64,000 bases of DNA. It comes from Sphingobium sp. SCG-1. GTDB lineage: Bacteria > Pseudomonadota > Alphaproteobacteria > Sphingomonadales > Sphingomonadaceae. Shown in pieces: positions 17,801 through 26,073 of this stretch. The translations under genes were made by a program, and so were the position numbers. The stretch spans positions 2,480,001-2,544,000 of the forward strand of contig NZ_CP026372.1 of assembly GCF_002953135.1 (NCBI RefSeq), written 5' to 3'. Each line of letters begins with the position of its first letter. The stretch's first letter is position 1. The notes under the pieces were generated by a model. That model did no database searches and was not told the origin of the DNA. It worked only from the letters and a program-made list of their open reading frames with translations.

Positions 17801-18499
17801 TCCGGGAGCCGCCCAATCTCCCCTGATCGTAAAGCCGTTCTCGTCCGCGTCCATGTCAGCATAGGCGCAGTTGGATATGTCCAGGTGGTCAGCGGTCATC
17901 CGGGTGGTAATCGCCAGGATCTCGTCAGCGTCAGATATGCCAGCAACAGCTTGCGCCAAATCGTCAAGAAACCGGAACTTGCCTTCGCTTTGCTCAAGAC
18001 TTGTTTTCGCATGATGCGCATCGGTGGTTTCGGTCACGATTGCGATCACGCCGGCGGGTCGGCCATTTTCCCCGATCACCGGCGAGTAATCCAGGTTCAT
18101 CCATACCCGCTCGGGAGAACCATCGCGGTAGAGCGTGAGCTGGTGATCCTTGTAACTCAGCGTGCCTCCTGCGAGGCCGACCTTCATCACATTATCGTTG
18201 AAATCGGCGACCTCTCCCCAACCTTCGCGCACTGGCGAGCCGAGCAGTCGGCTGTCTCGCCCCCCTGCAAAGATTGCATAGGCATCATTGTAGATCATGA
18301 TGCCTTCCTCGCCCCACAGCAGGACCATCGCGACCGGAGACGGCAGCATAAGATTGACCACGGTCGTGAGGCTCTGCGGCCATTCTTCCATGGGTCCTAG
18401 GGAGGTTGCAGCCCAATCGAATGCCGCAATTCGCGCTGCCAGACTGTCCTTGTCGACTATCGCAGCGTCGTTCTCCTGCTGAGCGTTCACCCCTTGCAT
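14846..18499 (-). CDS. Hybrid sensor histidine kinase/response regulator with PAS and GAF domains
   Basis: The protein has about 1217 residues and no membrane segment, so it is a soluble sensor. In order it shows an N-terminal PAS-like region, a GAF domain (about residues 180-340), four further PAS/PAC units (about 355-880), a HisKA domain with the phosphorylated histidine in GGIAHDFNNLL, an ATPase domain (NLAINARDAM, DTGTGM, GTGLGLSMIYG), and a C-terminal receiver with phosphoacceptor aspartate in LLITDIGLPG. An in-frame ATG at 18565 would add 22 residues but has no ribosome site. The signal and output partner are unknown. It is divergent from ku. Confidence 0.9.
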   Translation of the reverse strand: MQGVNAQQENDAAIVDKDSLAARIAAFDWAATSLGPMEEWPQSLTTVVNLMLPSPVAMVLLWGEEGIMIYNDAYAIFAGGRDSRLLGSPVREGWGEVADFNDNVMKVGLAGGTLSYKDHQLTLYRDGSPERVWMNLDYSPVIGENGRPAGVIAIVTETTDAHHAKTSLEQSEGKFRFLDDLAQAVAGISDADEILAITTRMTADHLDISNCAYADMDADENGFTIRGDWAAPGSPSIVGRYVLSDFGTLAVQELGAGRPLIVNNNLEELLPEEAKTFRDIGIAATICMPLIKDGRLTALMAIHDKAPRIWSRYELGIIRDVTERSWAHVQRVGAEQQLRDREAHNRQILDSAIDYAIIATDLHGRVERWNAGATAILGWTEQDMLGEQIDRFFTPEDRAGKLPQEERDEALAHGRSRSRRWHVRKSGERFWASGEKTPLLDSSGTPIGLVKVLRDQTEEHIAQEALRTSEAQLTRAQAAGGVGLFSIDIVTGAVMATPEFSRIFGLSETGSIPATLIESLVIPGDEEIISDDESRRNGTAELDVEYRIRRADTGEERIIARKGEYERDEAGAPVRLVGAVQDVTDKRLTQSALQRSEARFTALAQSMPIQVWTARVDGYLDWFNARVYAYSGLNPGDLDGERWTRIVHPEDLPFAFEQWLSALATGTTYEVEMRLLEAGGEYRWHLARALPLLNADGEIASWVGTNTDIHAQKLAEAANARDRDRLWTMSRDLMLVCDFKGVITAVNPSAERLLGWSEEDMIGVNLADFTHPDDLASVVGEVAKLRTSVPTLAFESRYREKVGGYRLMAWTAVPDAGRIHAVGRDITEQRAVEEALRQSQKMEAVGQLTGGIAHDFNNLLQGITGSLDLLKIRIDQGRTDGMERFLTGAMSSANRAAALTHRLLAFSRRQPLDPRPVRANPLLSSMEDMLRRTLGERIEMEFVLDSALWLTRCDPNQLESAILNLAINARDAMPDGGKLVIETCNADLDSPQASEQREVEPGEYICICVTDTGTGMTKDTIAKAFEPFFTTKPIGQGTGLGLSMIYGFTRQSEGYVRIHSEMGEGSTIKLFLPRYRGERVEEETPASSGSAPSSEVGETVLVIEDEPVVRGLIVEVLGDLGYHAIEATDGPSGLAVLQSKQRIDLLITDIGLPGLNGRQVTDAARLSRPDLKVLFMTGYAENASLASGFLEEGMAMITKPFAIDVLATKIREIIEDY

Positions 18500-18668
18500 G
18501 TCAGTCCAGATATCCTCGTTCGCGGGCGTCCGCAGTCTATCATGCTGAGAGCCACGATTTTCCATTTAATTCAAGTCGTCACGTGGAAGATCGCACCGGA
18601 TCGCAAACCGATGCCGGAACGACTTGTCTTGCTGAGGATTGTGCATGTTGATGTAACAGGAGCAGCTA

Positions 18669-19556
18669 GTGGCGGCACGTCCCTATTGGAGAGGCCAGAT
18701 TCGGCTCGCTCTCGTTTCCATTCCCGTGGAGGTATATTCGGCGACGAAGAGCGGCGCGACCGTCGCCTTCAATCAGATTCACAAACCTTCGGGAAAGCGC
18801 ATCAAGTACGAGAAAGTCGTCCCTGGCATTGGTCCGGTGGATGTGGACGAGATCGTCAAGGGGTTCGAATATGCCAAGGGCGAATATGTCCTGCTCGACG
18901 AACAGGAGATCGAAGGCGTCAAGCTGGAAAGCAAGAAGACGCTGGAGTTGACGCAGTTCGTGGACAGCCACGACATCGACCCGATTTATTTCGAGAAGCC
19001 CTATTACGTCGTGCCTGCGGACGATCTGGCCGAAGAGGCGTTCATCGTCCTGCGCGAGGCGCTGCGCCGCAGCCGCAAGATCGGGCTGGGGCAGCTTGCC
19101 ATGCGCGGGCGCGAATATGTCGTCAGCATCAAGGCTTGCGGACGCGGCATGGTGATGGAGACGCTCCGCTATGCCGACGAAGTGAACAAAGCGGCAAGCT
19201 ATTTCCGCGAGATCGGCGACGCCAGCCCGGACGATGAATTGCTCGATCTCGCCACCACGCTCATCGACAAGAAGACGGGGAAGTTCGACGCGAGCGAATT
19301 CCATGACCGCTATGTGGATGCGTTGAAGGAACTGATCGAGCGTAAGAAGAAGGGCAAGACCGTCAGCATCGATGATGACGAAAAAAGCTCCGACCCGCGC
19401 GGCAGTAATGTCGTGGATCTGATGGCCGCGCTCAAGAAATCGGTTGGAAGTCCCGCCGCCAAGGCACCTGCCAAGAGCGCAAAGGCCGCGCCTGCCAACA
19501 AAGCAGCGCCCGCGAAGAAGGCGCCTTCAAAGCAGCCCGCGCGAAAGCGGGCCTGA
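18669..19556 (+). CDS. ku: Ku protein of bacterial non-homologous end joining
   Basis: The 295-residue protein binds double-strand DNA ends and recruits LigD. The conserved Ku core covers the first 230 or so residues (YWRGQIRLALVSIPV, KYEKVVPG, LDEQEIEGVKLESKK). The last 50 residues are a Lys/Ala/Pro-rich tail (repeats of AKKAP type) of the kind that helps bacterial Ku bind or thread along DNA. The GTG start is supported by AGGAG six bases upstream. ligD converges on it with 19 bases between the stops, so the two are neighbours but not in one transcript. Confidence 0.97.
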   Translation: MAARPYWRGQIRLALVSIPVEVYSATKSGATVAFNQIHKPSGKRIKYEKVVPGIGPVDVDEIVKGFEYAKGEYVLLDEQEIEGVKLESKKTLELTQFVDSHDIDPIYFEKPYYVVPADDLAEEAFIVLREALRRSRKIGLGQLAMRGREYVVSIKACGRGMVMETLRYADEVNKAASYFREIGDASPDDELLDLATTLIDKKTGKFDASEFHDRYVDALKELIERKKKGKTVSIDDDEKSSDPRGSNVVDLMAALKKSVGSPAAKAPAKSAKAAPANKAAPAKKAPSKQPARKRA

Positions 19557-19575
19557 CCGAATCGTAAAACCTTGC

Positions 19576-22101
19576 CTATAGATCGGGGAGCACTTGATCT
19601 GCGCGTCCCCACCCCTTCAGGTCTTTTGAACTGGCGCGCTTCACCAACTCCGCGCCGTCCGTGATATGCCAATGGGACGGCTTGTCGATGCTCCGCAGCT
19701 CTTCCCAGGTGAGCGGAACCGCGACCGGCGCTTGTTCCCGCGATCTAGCGCTATAGGGCATCACCGCCGTCGCGCCGCGTTGATTGCGAAGATAGTCCAC
19801 GAATATCCGGCCGGTCCGCTTCGCCTTTGCCAACGCGGCGGTGAACCGTTTCGGATCGGTCTGTTCGAGCGCCGTCGCGAACCGATGCGCGAAATCCTTC
19901 ACTTCCGGCCACTCCGCTTGCGGCGTCAGCGGCGCGATGATGTGCACGCCTTTTCCGCCCGTCACCATCGGGAATGTGACCAGACCGATCTCAGCAAGCA
20001 GGTCGCGGACATGGAAGGCTGCGGACACGACATCCTTGAAGTCCAGCCCCTCGTCGGGATCAAGATCGAAGACGAGCCGGTCCGCCTTCTCGACATCCTC
20101 GATCCGGGCGCCCCAGCCATGGAATTCGATAGTGCCCATCTGAACGCAGGTCAGCAATCCCGCCGCATTCTCCACGAACAGATACGGCTCTTCATGACCG
20201 TCCTTTTCCCTAATGCCGACATGCTTGACGTTCTCGCCAAAGCTGCCTGCGTCATGTTTCTGGAAAAAGCATTTCTTCGCCCGCCCTTGTGGGCACCGAA
20301 CCAGACTGATCGGCCGACTGCCCGCCCATGGCAACATGATGGGGGCGACGGTTTCATAGTAATCTGCAAGCTGTCCTTTAGTAAGCTTGCCTTCCGGAAA
20401 GATCACGCGATCGCGGTTGGTGATCTTGACGCCGCTGGTCTGCGCGGGCGCATCTGCAATAGTTTCGACTGCCGCTTCCTTTTCGAGGACCACGGCTTCG
20501 GGCTTCTTGTCCTCCCGCAGACCGATATAGCTTGGGTGGCGCAGTACGCCGTCGTCCGTTGTCTCGGTAAAGGCTATTTCGGCGACCAGCTTCGGCTTGA
20601 TCCAATGTGCCCCTCTCACGGCGGCCCGCGGCGCTGCTACGGTAGGCTCCTTGACTTCTATTGGCGCCATCAACGCCATTAGCCGCTCGATCTCATCGGC
20701 TGTATACCCAGTGCCCGCCTTCCCCGCATATCGTAACTTTCCGTCTTCATGAACGCCGAGCAGCAGCGAGCGGAAGCCCCGCTGCTTGTCCGATGGCGTC
20801 CAGCCGACGATGACGAATTCCTGTCGGCGAATGCATTTCGTCTTCACCCAATTTCCATTGCGTGAGCCGCTATACTTCGCGTCCGCCCTTTTCGAGATGA
20901 CACCCTCAAGGCCAGCGCCGCAGAAGGTATCGAACAGCTTCTCCCCCTGGCCCACGATATGATCGGAGTAGCGGATATGATCTGAACCCGGTCCGATCAG
21001 CGTCGCCAGCATCGCCTTACGCTCGGTGAGCGGAAAGGCAGTCAAATCCTCGCCATCGAGCGCGAGCAAATCGAACGCGTAGTAGATGATCGCCTCCCGA
21101 TCCCCTTTGAGAGCCGCTTGGAGAGCCTGAAAGCTCGTCTTGCCCTCCGCGTCCAGAACGACAGCTTCTCCGTCGATCAACGCTGACCCCGCATCAAGAT
21201 CGACGGCATCTTGGATGATCGACGAAAATCTGTCCGACCAGTCCAGTCCCGAGCGCGTGTAGGCGCGGCCTTCACCCCCTCCGATGGCGATGAGAGTGCG
21301 GTATCCATCGTACTTCATCTCGTGGATCCACCGTTCTCCCGCCGGGACATGATCGACAAGCGTAGCGAGTTGAACCGGCTGGAACGGCGGCAGTGTGCCG
21401 CCTTTTGCCTTTGCACGCGATTTGCGGGTCGGCTTTTTGGCCTTGGTTGACGCAGAGGCAACAGACGGGGCGGGTGGCTTGCGCGCTTTAACGGCATTTG
21501 CGGCGGCGATTTCGGCCATAGTCCGTCCACTCGTCACGCTGGTGAGATGCGCGCCCACCAGATCGTCCGAACCACCCGCATGTTCGTCCGCAATCTTGCG
21601 CAACAGCCAGTTCTCGCCCTTCTCTTTACCGCGCGGTTTCAGGCGGATCAGCAGCCATTCGCCTTTCATCCGCTGACCGTGAAGGAAGAAGTGTAGATGC
21701 CCCTCCGCTAACGTCTTCACGGGGTCTTTGCCGGGCACAGGCTCCCAGGTGCCGTTGTCCCACAGCATTACGGTGCCGCCGCCATATTCGCCCTTTGGAA
21801 TGGTCCCCTCGAAGCCTGCATAATCGAGCGGATGATCCTCCGTCCTCACCGCAAGTCGCTTGTCGTCAGGGTCGAGACTGGGACCACGCGTCACGGCCCA
21901 GCTTTTGAGAACCCCGCCCAGCTCGAGCCGGAAATCATAATGAAGCCGGGTGGCGTCGTGCTTCTGAACGACAAAGCCGTTCCCCGTCGTCGGCTTGGTT
22001 GCGCCGGACGGTTCGGCAGTCTTCTTGAAATCGCGCTTGGCGCGATATCGCGTTAGGCCTTCCAGCGAAGGCTCGACTTTGGACGAAGCGGAGCGGGCCA
22101 T
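19576..22101 (-). CDS. ligD: DNA ligase D (PE-ligase-polymerase)
   Basis: The 841-residue protein seals and fills ends held by Ku. The order is an N-terminal 3'-phosphoesterase (DATRLHYDFRLELGG, GTIPKGEYGGGTV), a central ATP-dependent ligase with the adenylated lysine in MKYDGYR and an OB-fold with KTKCIRRQEFVIVGW, and a C-terminal primase-polymerase with metal-binding aspartates in VFDLDPDEGLDF. This order is the common one in Pseudomonas and sphingomonads. GGAAAG precedes the start. Confidence 0.97.
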   Translation of the reverse strand: MARSASSKVEPSLEGLTRYRAKRDFKKTAEPSGATKPTTGNGFVVQKHDATRLHYDFRLELGGVLKSWAVTRGPSLDPDDKRLAVRTEDHPLDYAGFEGTIPKGEYGGGTVMLWDNGTWEPVPGKDPVKTLAEGHLHFFLHGQRMKGEWLLIRLKPRGKEKGENWLLRKIADEHAGGSDDLVGAHLTSVTSGRTMAEIAAANAVKARKPPAPSVASASTKAKKPTRKSRAKAKGGTLPPFQPVQLATLVDHVPAGERWIHEMKYDGYRTLIAIGGGEGRAYTRSGLDWSDRFSSIIQDAVDLDAGSALIDGEAVVLDAEGKTSFQALQAALKGDREAIIYYAFDLLALDGEDLTAFPLTERKAMLATLIGPGSDHIRYSDHIVGQGEKLFDTFCGAGLEGVISKRADAKYSGSRNGNWVKTKCIRRQEFVIVGWTPSDKQRGFRSLLLGVHEDGKLRYAGKAGTGYTADEIERLMALMAPIEVKEPTVAAPRAAVRGAHWIKPKLVAEIAFTETTDDGVLRHPSYIGLREDKKPEAVVLEKEAAVETIADAPAQTSGVKITNRDRVIFPEGKLTKGQLADYYETVAPIMLPWAGSRPISLVRCPQGRAKKCFFQKHDAGSFGENVKHVGIREKDGHEEPYLFVENAAGLLTCVQMGTIEFHGWGARIEDVEKADRLVFDLDPDEGLDFKDVVSAAFHVRDLLAEIGLVTFPMVTGGKGVHIIAPLTPQAEWPEVKDFAHRFATALEQTDPKRFTAALAKAKRTGRIFVDYLRNQRGATAVMPYSARSREQAPVAVPLTWEELRSIDKPSHWHITDGAELVKRASSKDLKGWGRADQVLPDL

Positions 22102-22175
22102 GATGATCTTTCCAGCAGTACAGGCATCAATAATCCGTCAACGGGTAGAGTCGTTCCGCTTTCGGCGTGCCGCAG

Positions 22176-22219
22176 ACCTCCATCAATATAGTATCATTTG
22201 ACACTATATTGATGGAGGT
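22176..22219. promoter_or_regulatory. 44-base palindrome, probable operator of hmgA
   Basis: ACCTCCATCAATATAGT (22176) is repeated as its exact reverse complement (22203), and the ten bases between add three more pairs around a TT centre, with a single mismatch in the whole dyad. The inner core TAGTATCA-TT-TGACACTA looks like the site of a dimeric winged-helix repressor. It lies 41 bases before the hmgA start and between the divergent ligD and hmgA genes. There is no T-tract, so a terminator is unlikely. Confidence 0.7.
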
Positions 22220-22260
22220 GCATCATGACTGCAACACATCGATGAGGATGATTGCGGAGC

Positions 22261-23544
22261 ATGACAATCGGGTTCGGAAGCTATGTCGCAACGGAAGCAA
22301 TTCCAGGCGCCCTCCCTGTCGGGCAAAACTCACCGCAAAAAACGCCGTTCGGATTATATGCCGAGCAACTGTCCGGAACGGCTTTTACAGCGCCGCGCCA
22401 CGAAAACCGCCGAAGCTGGCTATACAGATTGCGCCCCTCGGCCAGCCACCCGCCCTATACTCCCTACGATAATGCCACCTTACTTCGGTCCGGTCCCTTC
22501 GACGAAGTGCCGTGCAGCCCGAACAGGTTGCGGTGGAATCCGTTGCCGCCTCCCGTTGCCGGTGTGGACTTTGTCGACGGGCTTGTAACGATTGCAGGCA
22601 ATGGCGACCCCGCTAACGGGACGGGCATGGCAATCCACCTTTATGCCGCCAGTGCCTCCATGCGGAACCGCGCGTTCTTTTCCGCCGATGGCGAACTGCT
22701 CATCATTCCGCAGTCAGGCGCGGTGGAAATCATAACGGAACTCGGCGGGTTTACGCTCACACCGCTACAGATTGGTCTGGTTCCGCGCGGCGTGCGGTTC
22801 CGAGTGGAATTGGCAGATGGATCAGCCGCTGGCTATATTTGTGAAAATTATGGGGCTTTGTTCCGCCTGCCGGAGTTGGGTCCGATCGGCTCCAACGGCC
22901 TTGCCAATCCGCGCGATTTCGAAATTCCTGACGCGCGTTTCGAGGACCAGGAAGGGCATTACGAGCTTATCCAGAAGTTCGGCAGTCGCCTGTGGCAAAC
23001 GACGCTGGATCATTCGCCTCTCGATGTCGTCGCGTGGCATGGCAATCTTGCGCCCATTCGCTATGACTTGAGGCGGTTCAACACCATCAACACCGTGAGC
23101 TTCGATCATCCCGATCCGTCGATCTTCACTGTGCTGACGTCGCCCAGCAACACGCCGGGAACCGCCAATTGCGACTTCGTGATCTTCCCGCCGCGCTGGA
23201 TGGTGGCCGAAGGAACATTCCGCCCACCCTGGTTCCACCGCAACATCATGAGCGAGTTCATGGGACTGATCGAGGGCGTGTATGACGCAAAGAGCGACGG
23301 CTTCTCGCCTGGCGGTGCAAGCCTTCACAACTGTATGAACGGGCATGGACCAGACGTGGACACTTACCGCAAGGCGGTTGGCGATGACCTGAAGCCGCAT
23401 CGAATCGACGGGACGATGGCATTCATGCTGGAGAGCAGGCACATCATACGGCCAACCCAATGGGCGTTGGAAAGCGATACTCTCCAGAAGGGTTATGATA
23501 ACGCCTGGGCAGGTTTTCCAAAAGCAAACCTGCCCCAATCATAG
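22261..23544 (+). CDS. hmgA: Homogentisate 1,2-dioxygenase
   Basis: The 427-residue enzyme opens the ring of homogentisate in tyrosine and phenylalanine breakdown. Iron ligands appear in PPWFHRNIMSEFMGLIEG (His and Glu) and HNCMNGHGPD. The family signature SWLYRLRPSA and IIPQSG are also present. The ATG is preferred because GCGGAG lies just upstream; a TTG three codons earlier is in frame. The other pathway genes (maiA, fahA, hpd) are not nearby, so hmgA stands alone behind its own operator. Confidence 0.96.
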   Translation: MTIGFGSYVATEAIPGALPVGQNSPQKTPFGLYAEQLSGTAFTAPRHENRRSWLYRLRPSASHPPYTPYDNATLLRSGPFDEVPCSPNRLRWNPLPPPVAGVDFVDGLVTIAGNGDPANGTGMAIHLYAASASMRNRAFFSADGELLIIPQSGAVEIITELGGFTLTPLQIGLVPRGVRFRVELADGSAAGYICENYGALFRLPELGPIGSNGLANPRDFEIPDARFEDQEGHYELIQKFGSRLWQTTLDHSPLDVVAWHGNLAPIRYDLRRFNTINTVSFDHPDPSIFTVLTSPSNTPGTANCDFVIFPPRWMVAEGTFRPPWFHRNIMSEFMGLIEGVYDAKSDGFSPGGASLHNCMNGHGPDVDTYRKAVGDDLKPHRIDGTMAFMLESRHIIRPTQWALESDTLQKGYDNAWAGFPKANLPQS

Positions 23545-23547
23545 CCC

Positions 23548-24021
23548 TCAGTTGACTGTCACCGACGCAAGTGAGCCGAGAGACGGCGCCTGGTGACTAG
23601 CCGAAACACAGGTTTGAGCTATCGGCGTCAGTTCCAGACGCGAAATCTGCCAATGGCAGCGATTATGCAAAACCGCCTTGAAATCCGCGCTGTGAACCAT
23701 GGCTCCGCCCTGCCCCCAATCCGTGCCCACGAAATAGGCCTCAACGATAAGCTCCTTCACATTGCCTGTCCGTTCGAACATCACGTTGGTTAGGTGGTGA
23801 CGCAGGAGACCATTTCCCTTCTCGGCGACCATGGCTGGGATTTGGCAGATTTCGCTATGGCCGGCAAAACAGCCTAGCGGACCCTTTTCGATGACCGCAG
23901 TTGGCGTGAACAATCTCGCCCACTCCAGCCCGCCGTTATGATCGAGAAAATGGCAGAACCGGCTCAGCAGTTCATGCACATCCATTTTAGTCTGCAAATC
24001 AACGGTCGAAATACTGCCCAC
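23548..24021 (-). CDS. SnoaL-like/nuclear transport factor 2 family protein
   Basis: The 157-residue protein has the cone-shaped SnoaL/NTF2 fold: an N-terminal helix (TKMDVHELLSRFCHFLDHN), FTPTAVIEKG, LLRHHLTNVMFE and HWQISRLEL. Such proteins are isomerases, hydratases or dehydratases, or simple ligand binders, and no catalytic assignment is possible. The GTG start is supported by GGAGAGAG close upstream. It converges on hmgA with three bases between the stops. Confidence 0.7.
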   Translation of the reverse strand: MGSISTVDLQTKMDVHELLSRFCHFLDHNGGLEWARLFTPTAVIEKGPLGCFAGHSEICQIPAMVAEKGNGLLRHHLTNVMFERTGNVKELIVEAYFVGTDWGQGGAMVHSADFKAVLHNRCHWQISRLELTPIAQTCVSASHQAPSLGSLASVTVN

Positions 24022-24132
24022 GATACTCTCTCCAGCTTTTGCTATTTGGCTGTTACTCTATCATTGGTGCCGCCAACTGCAAGACGTTCTTGAACGCCGT
24101 AACGCTATGATATTCATTAGGGGCCGCGCTTA

Positions 24133-25026
24133 TTATGTAGCAGGTGCCGCGACATCGATCGCATGCGCCGCTATTTTTACGGTGACAGGCGTGGTTGCCA
24201 GCACCTCTCCATCGATGGAAATGCGAAGCTTCGGGCGCGTATCCAGATGGAACGACTTTCCGATGAACTCCTCGGTATGGGCGTTACGGTCCCGCATCTT
24301 GAAGAATTTGGTGTACCAGTCCCACGCCAGTCGCATTCTGCTGCGACCGACCACTGCCTGTATGACGATCGTTCCACTTTGAATGTCGGCGCTCTCGGAC
24401 AATTCCACGCCGCCGTGATAAGCCCCGTTAAGAACGCGGACTTCGGTGGACCACATGCGCCGCTCGTTCCCGCCGTCACTTATAATGAGTCGAAACGGCC
24501 TGAAGTTGATCGAGCATTTGACGGCCCACAGCAAGTAACCGACCCGTCCTAGATACCGCTTCAATTTGTGCGGCACCGTCTGGCCGATCATCGGAGAAAG
24601 GCCGATCGATGCAGCATTCACGAAATAATCTTGATTAATCATGCCAAGGTCCACCCTGCGGCGTTTGCCAGTGGCGATGACGCGCACGGCGCCGTCGAGG
24701 TCCAGCGGCAATCCCAAAGTCCGCGCAAAGCTGTTCGCGGTTCCAAGCGGCAGTACGGCGAACACGCAATCCTTTCCGACCACTTCGTCTACCGTGCCCG
24801 ACATCGATCCATCGCCACCGCCGACGATCACCATCGGGGCACCTTGTTCCACTGCGGCCCTCACAACATCATTCAGAGTCGACGGGTCGCGCACAGGATG
24901 GGCGGCGATCAAGGTGATGCCCGCCGCCTCCAGCTTTTCCTTGGCCTCGTGGAATAATGCTTCCCCCTTTCTGGAATGCGCATTGACGACAAGTACGGCA
25001 TCGCGAGGGAGAGCATTTGTTTCCAT
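24133..25026 (-). CDS. Diacylglycerol kinase-family lipid kinase
   Basis: The 297-residue protein matches the DAGK/YegS family. VVNAHSRKG starts the nucleotide-binding domain, GGGDGSMSGTVDE is the diagnostic loop, and PLGTANSFARTLGLP follows. The C-terminal half is the beta-sandwich lipid-binding part ending near the ISIDGE strand. It probably phosphorylates diacylglycerol or a related lipid at the inner membrane. An upstream in-frame start at 25065 exists but adds poorly conserved residues. It is divergent from a metallophosphoesterase gene. Confidence 0.88.
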   Translation of the reverse strand: METNALPRDAVLVVNAHSRKGEALFHEAKEKLEAAGITLIAAHPVRDPSTLNDVVRAAVEQGAPMVIVGGGDGSMSGTVDEVVGKDCVFAVLPLGTANSFARTLGLPLDLDGAVRVIATGKRRRVDLGMINQDYFVNAASIGLSPMIGQTVPHKLKRYLGRVGYLLWAVKCSINFRPFRLIISDGGNERRMWSTEVRVLNGAYHGGVELSESADIQSGTIVIQAVVGRSRMRLAWDWYTKFFKMRDRNAHTEEFIGKSFHLDTRPKLRISIDGEVLATTPVTVKIAAHAIDVAAPAT

Positions 25027-25094
25027 GCCACAACAACTCACACGGTCGCCAGACGATCCGCGCAACTAGATCAGACTTCAGAAGTTGCATAGAC

Positions 25095-25985
25095 ATGGCC
25101 AGAATAGCGCATCTCTCCGACATCCACTTCGGCGCGAACGACCCCAAGATCGTCGCAGCAACCGAGGCATGGCTCATCCAGCAACAGCCCGATCTCATCA
25201 TCATCAGCGGCGATTTTACGCAGCGCGCCCGCGTGAACCAGTTTCGTGAGGCATCGGCTTACATCAACAGGCTGCGCGCCTCTGGGTTTAAGGTTCTTGC
25301 CATCCCCGGCAACCATGACGTTCCGCTTTACGATGTAGTTCGCCGCTTCGCCGCACCCTTGGACCGATATAAACGCTACATCAGCAATGATTTGTGTCCG
25401 TGGTTTGAGAATGATGAAGTCGCCGTCCTCGGGATCAACACGGCGCGGTCGCTTACGATCAAGGACGGGCGCATCAATCGCGAACAGCTACGGCTGATCC
25501 ACGATCGCTTCGCGTCCGTGGACCAGCGCAAAACGCGGATATTGGTGACACATCACCCACTGTTCGCCATGCCGATCGGCGATGGCGGCGAGCTTAGCGA
25601 AGCAGTGGGCAGGCATGACGACGCGGTAAAGGCTGTTTGTGAAGCCAAGGTGCACGTCGCTCTCGCCGGTCATTTCCACCGCACCTACGCAGAGTCTGCC
25701 CGAAAGATGGTGGAAAAGGCCGGTGCATCACTCATCATCCAGGCCGGGACCGCCACGTCCACGCGCCTGCGCAACGAAGAACCGCAAAGCTTCAACTGGC
25801 TTCATGTCCGCCACAATAATGAGATCGAACTACAGGTGGTCGTGTGGAACGGGGCTGCATTCCAGCGCGGTAATCATGTGCAATATGATTTCGACGGGAA
25901 GGATTGGACATCGAAGAAACTTGCTGACGGCCAGCAGCCGACACCCACGTCCGCAAGCGCTGCCGCTGTTGCCGCCGTGCGATAA
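25095..25985 (+). CDS. Metallophosphoesterase of the calcineurin-like family
   Basis: The 296-residue protein has the full metal-binding set in order: HLSDIHFG (D, H), SGDFTQ (D), PGNHD (N, H), THHPLF (H) and AGHFHRTY (H, H). This arrangement matches cytosolic phosphodiesterases of the CpdA/Icc type and also lipid-phosphate hydrolases. It shares a 68-base divergent promoter region with the lipid kinase, which hints at opposing action on a lipid or nucleotide phosphate. The substrate is not known. Confidence 0.88.
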   Translation: MARIAHLSDIHFGANDPKIVAATEAWLIQQQPDLIIISGDFTQRARVNQFREASAYINRLRASGFKVLAIPGNHDVPLYDVVRRFAAPLDRYKRYISNDLCPWFENDEVAVLGINTARSLTIKDGRINREQLRLIHDRFASVDQRKTRILVTHHPLFAMPIGDGGELSEAVGRHDDAVKAVCEAKVHVALAGHFHRTYAESARKMVEKAGASLIIQAGTATSTRLRNEEPQSFNWLHVRHNNEIELQVVVWNGAAFQRGNHVQYDFDGKDWTSKKLADGQQPTPTSASAAAVAAVR

Positions 25986-26073
25986 TCGCCCTCTAAATTC
26001 CGATACTTGAATAACACTGTATTAGTGATTTATAACGGTAGGCGTTTGTCCATTGATGATCCATAGGGGCGCT

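Noticed and set aside
24081..24095. GACGTTCTTGAACGC as a LexA-type site
   Set aside because: The spacing does not match the alphaproteobacterial LexA box GTTC-N7-GTTC, and no SOS gene follows.
26010..26050. CACTGTATTAGTG as a terminator
   Set aside because: The stem is only four base pairs and AT-rich, with no T-tract in a useful place.
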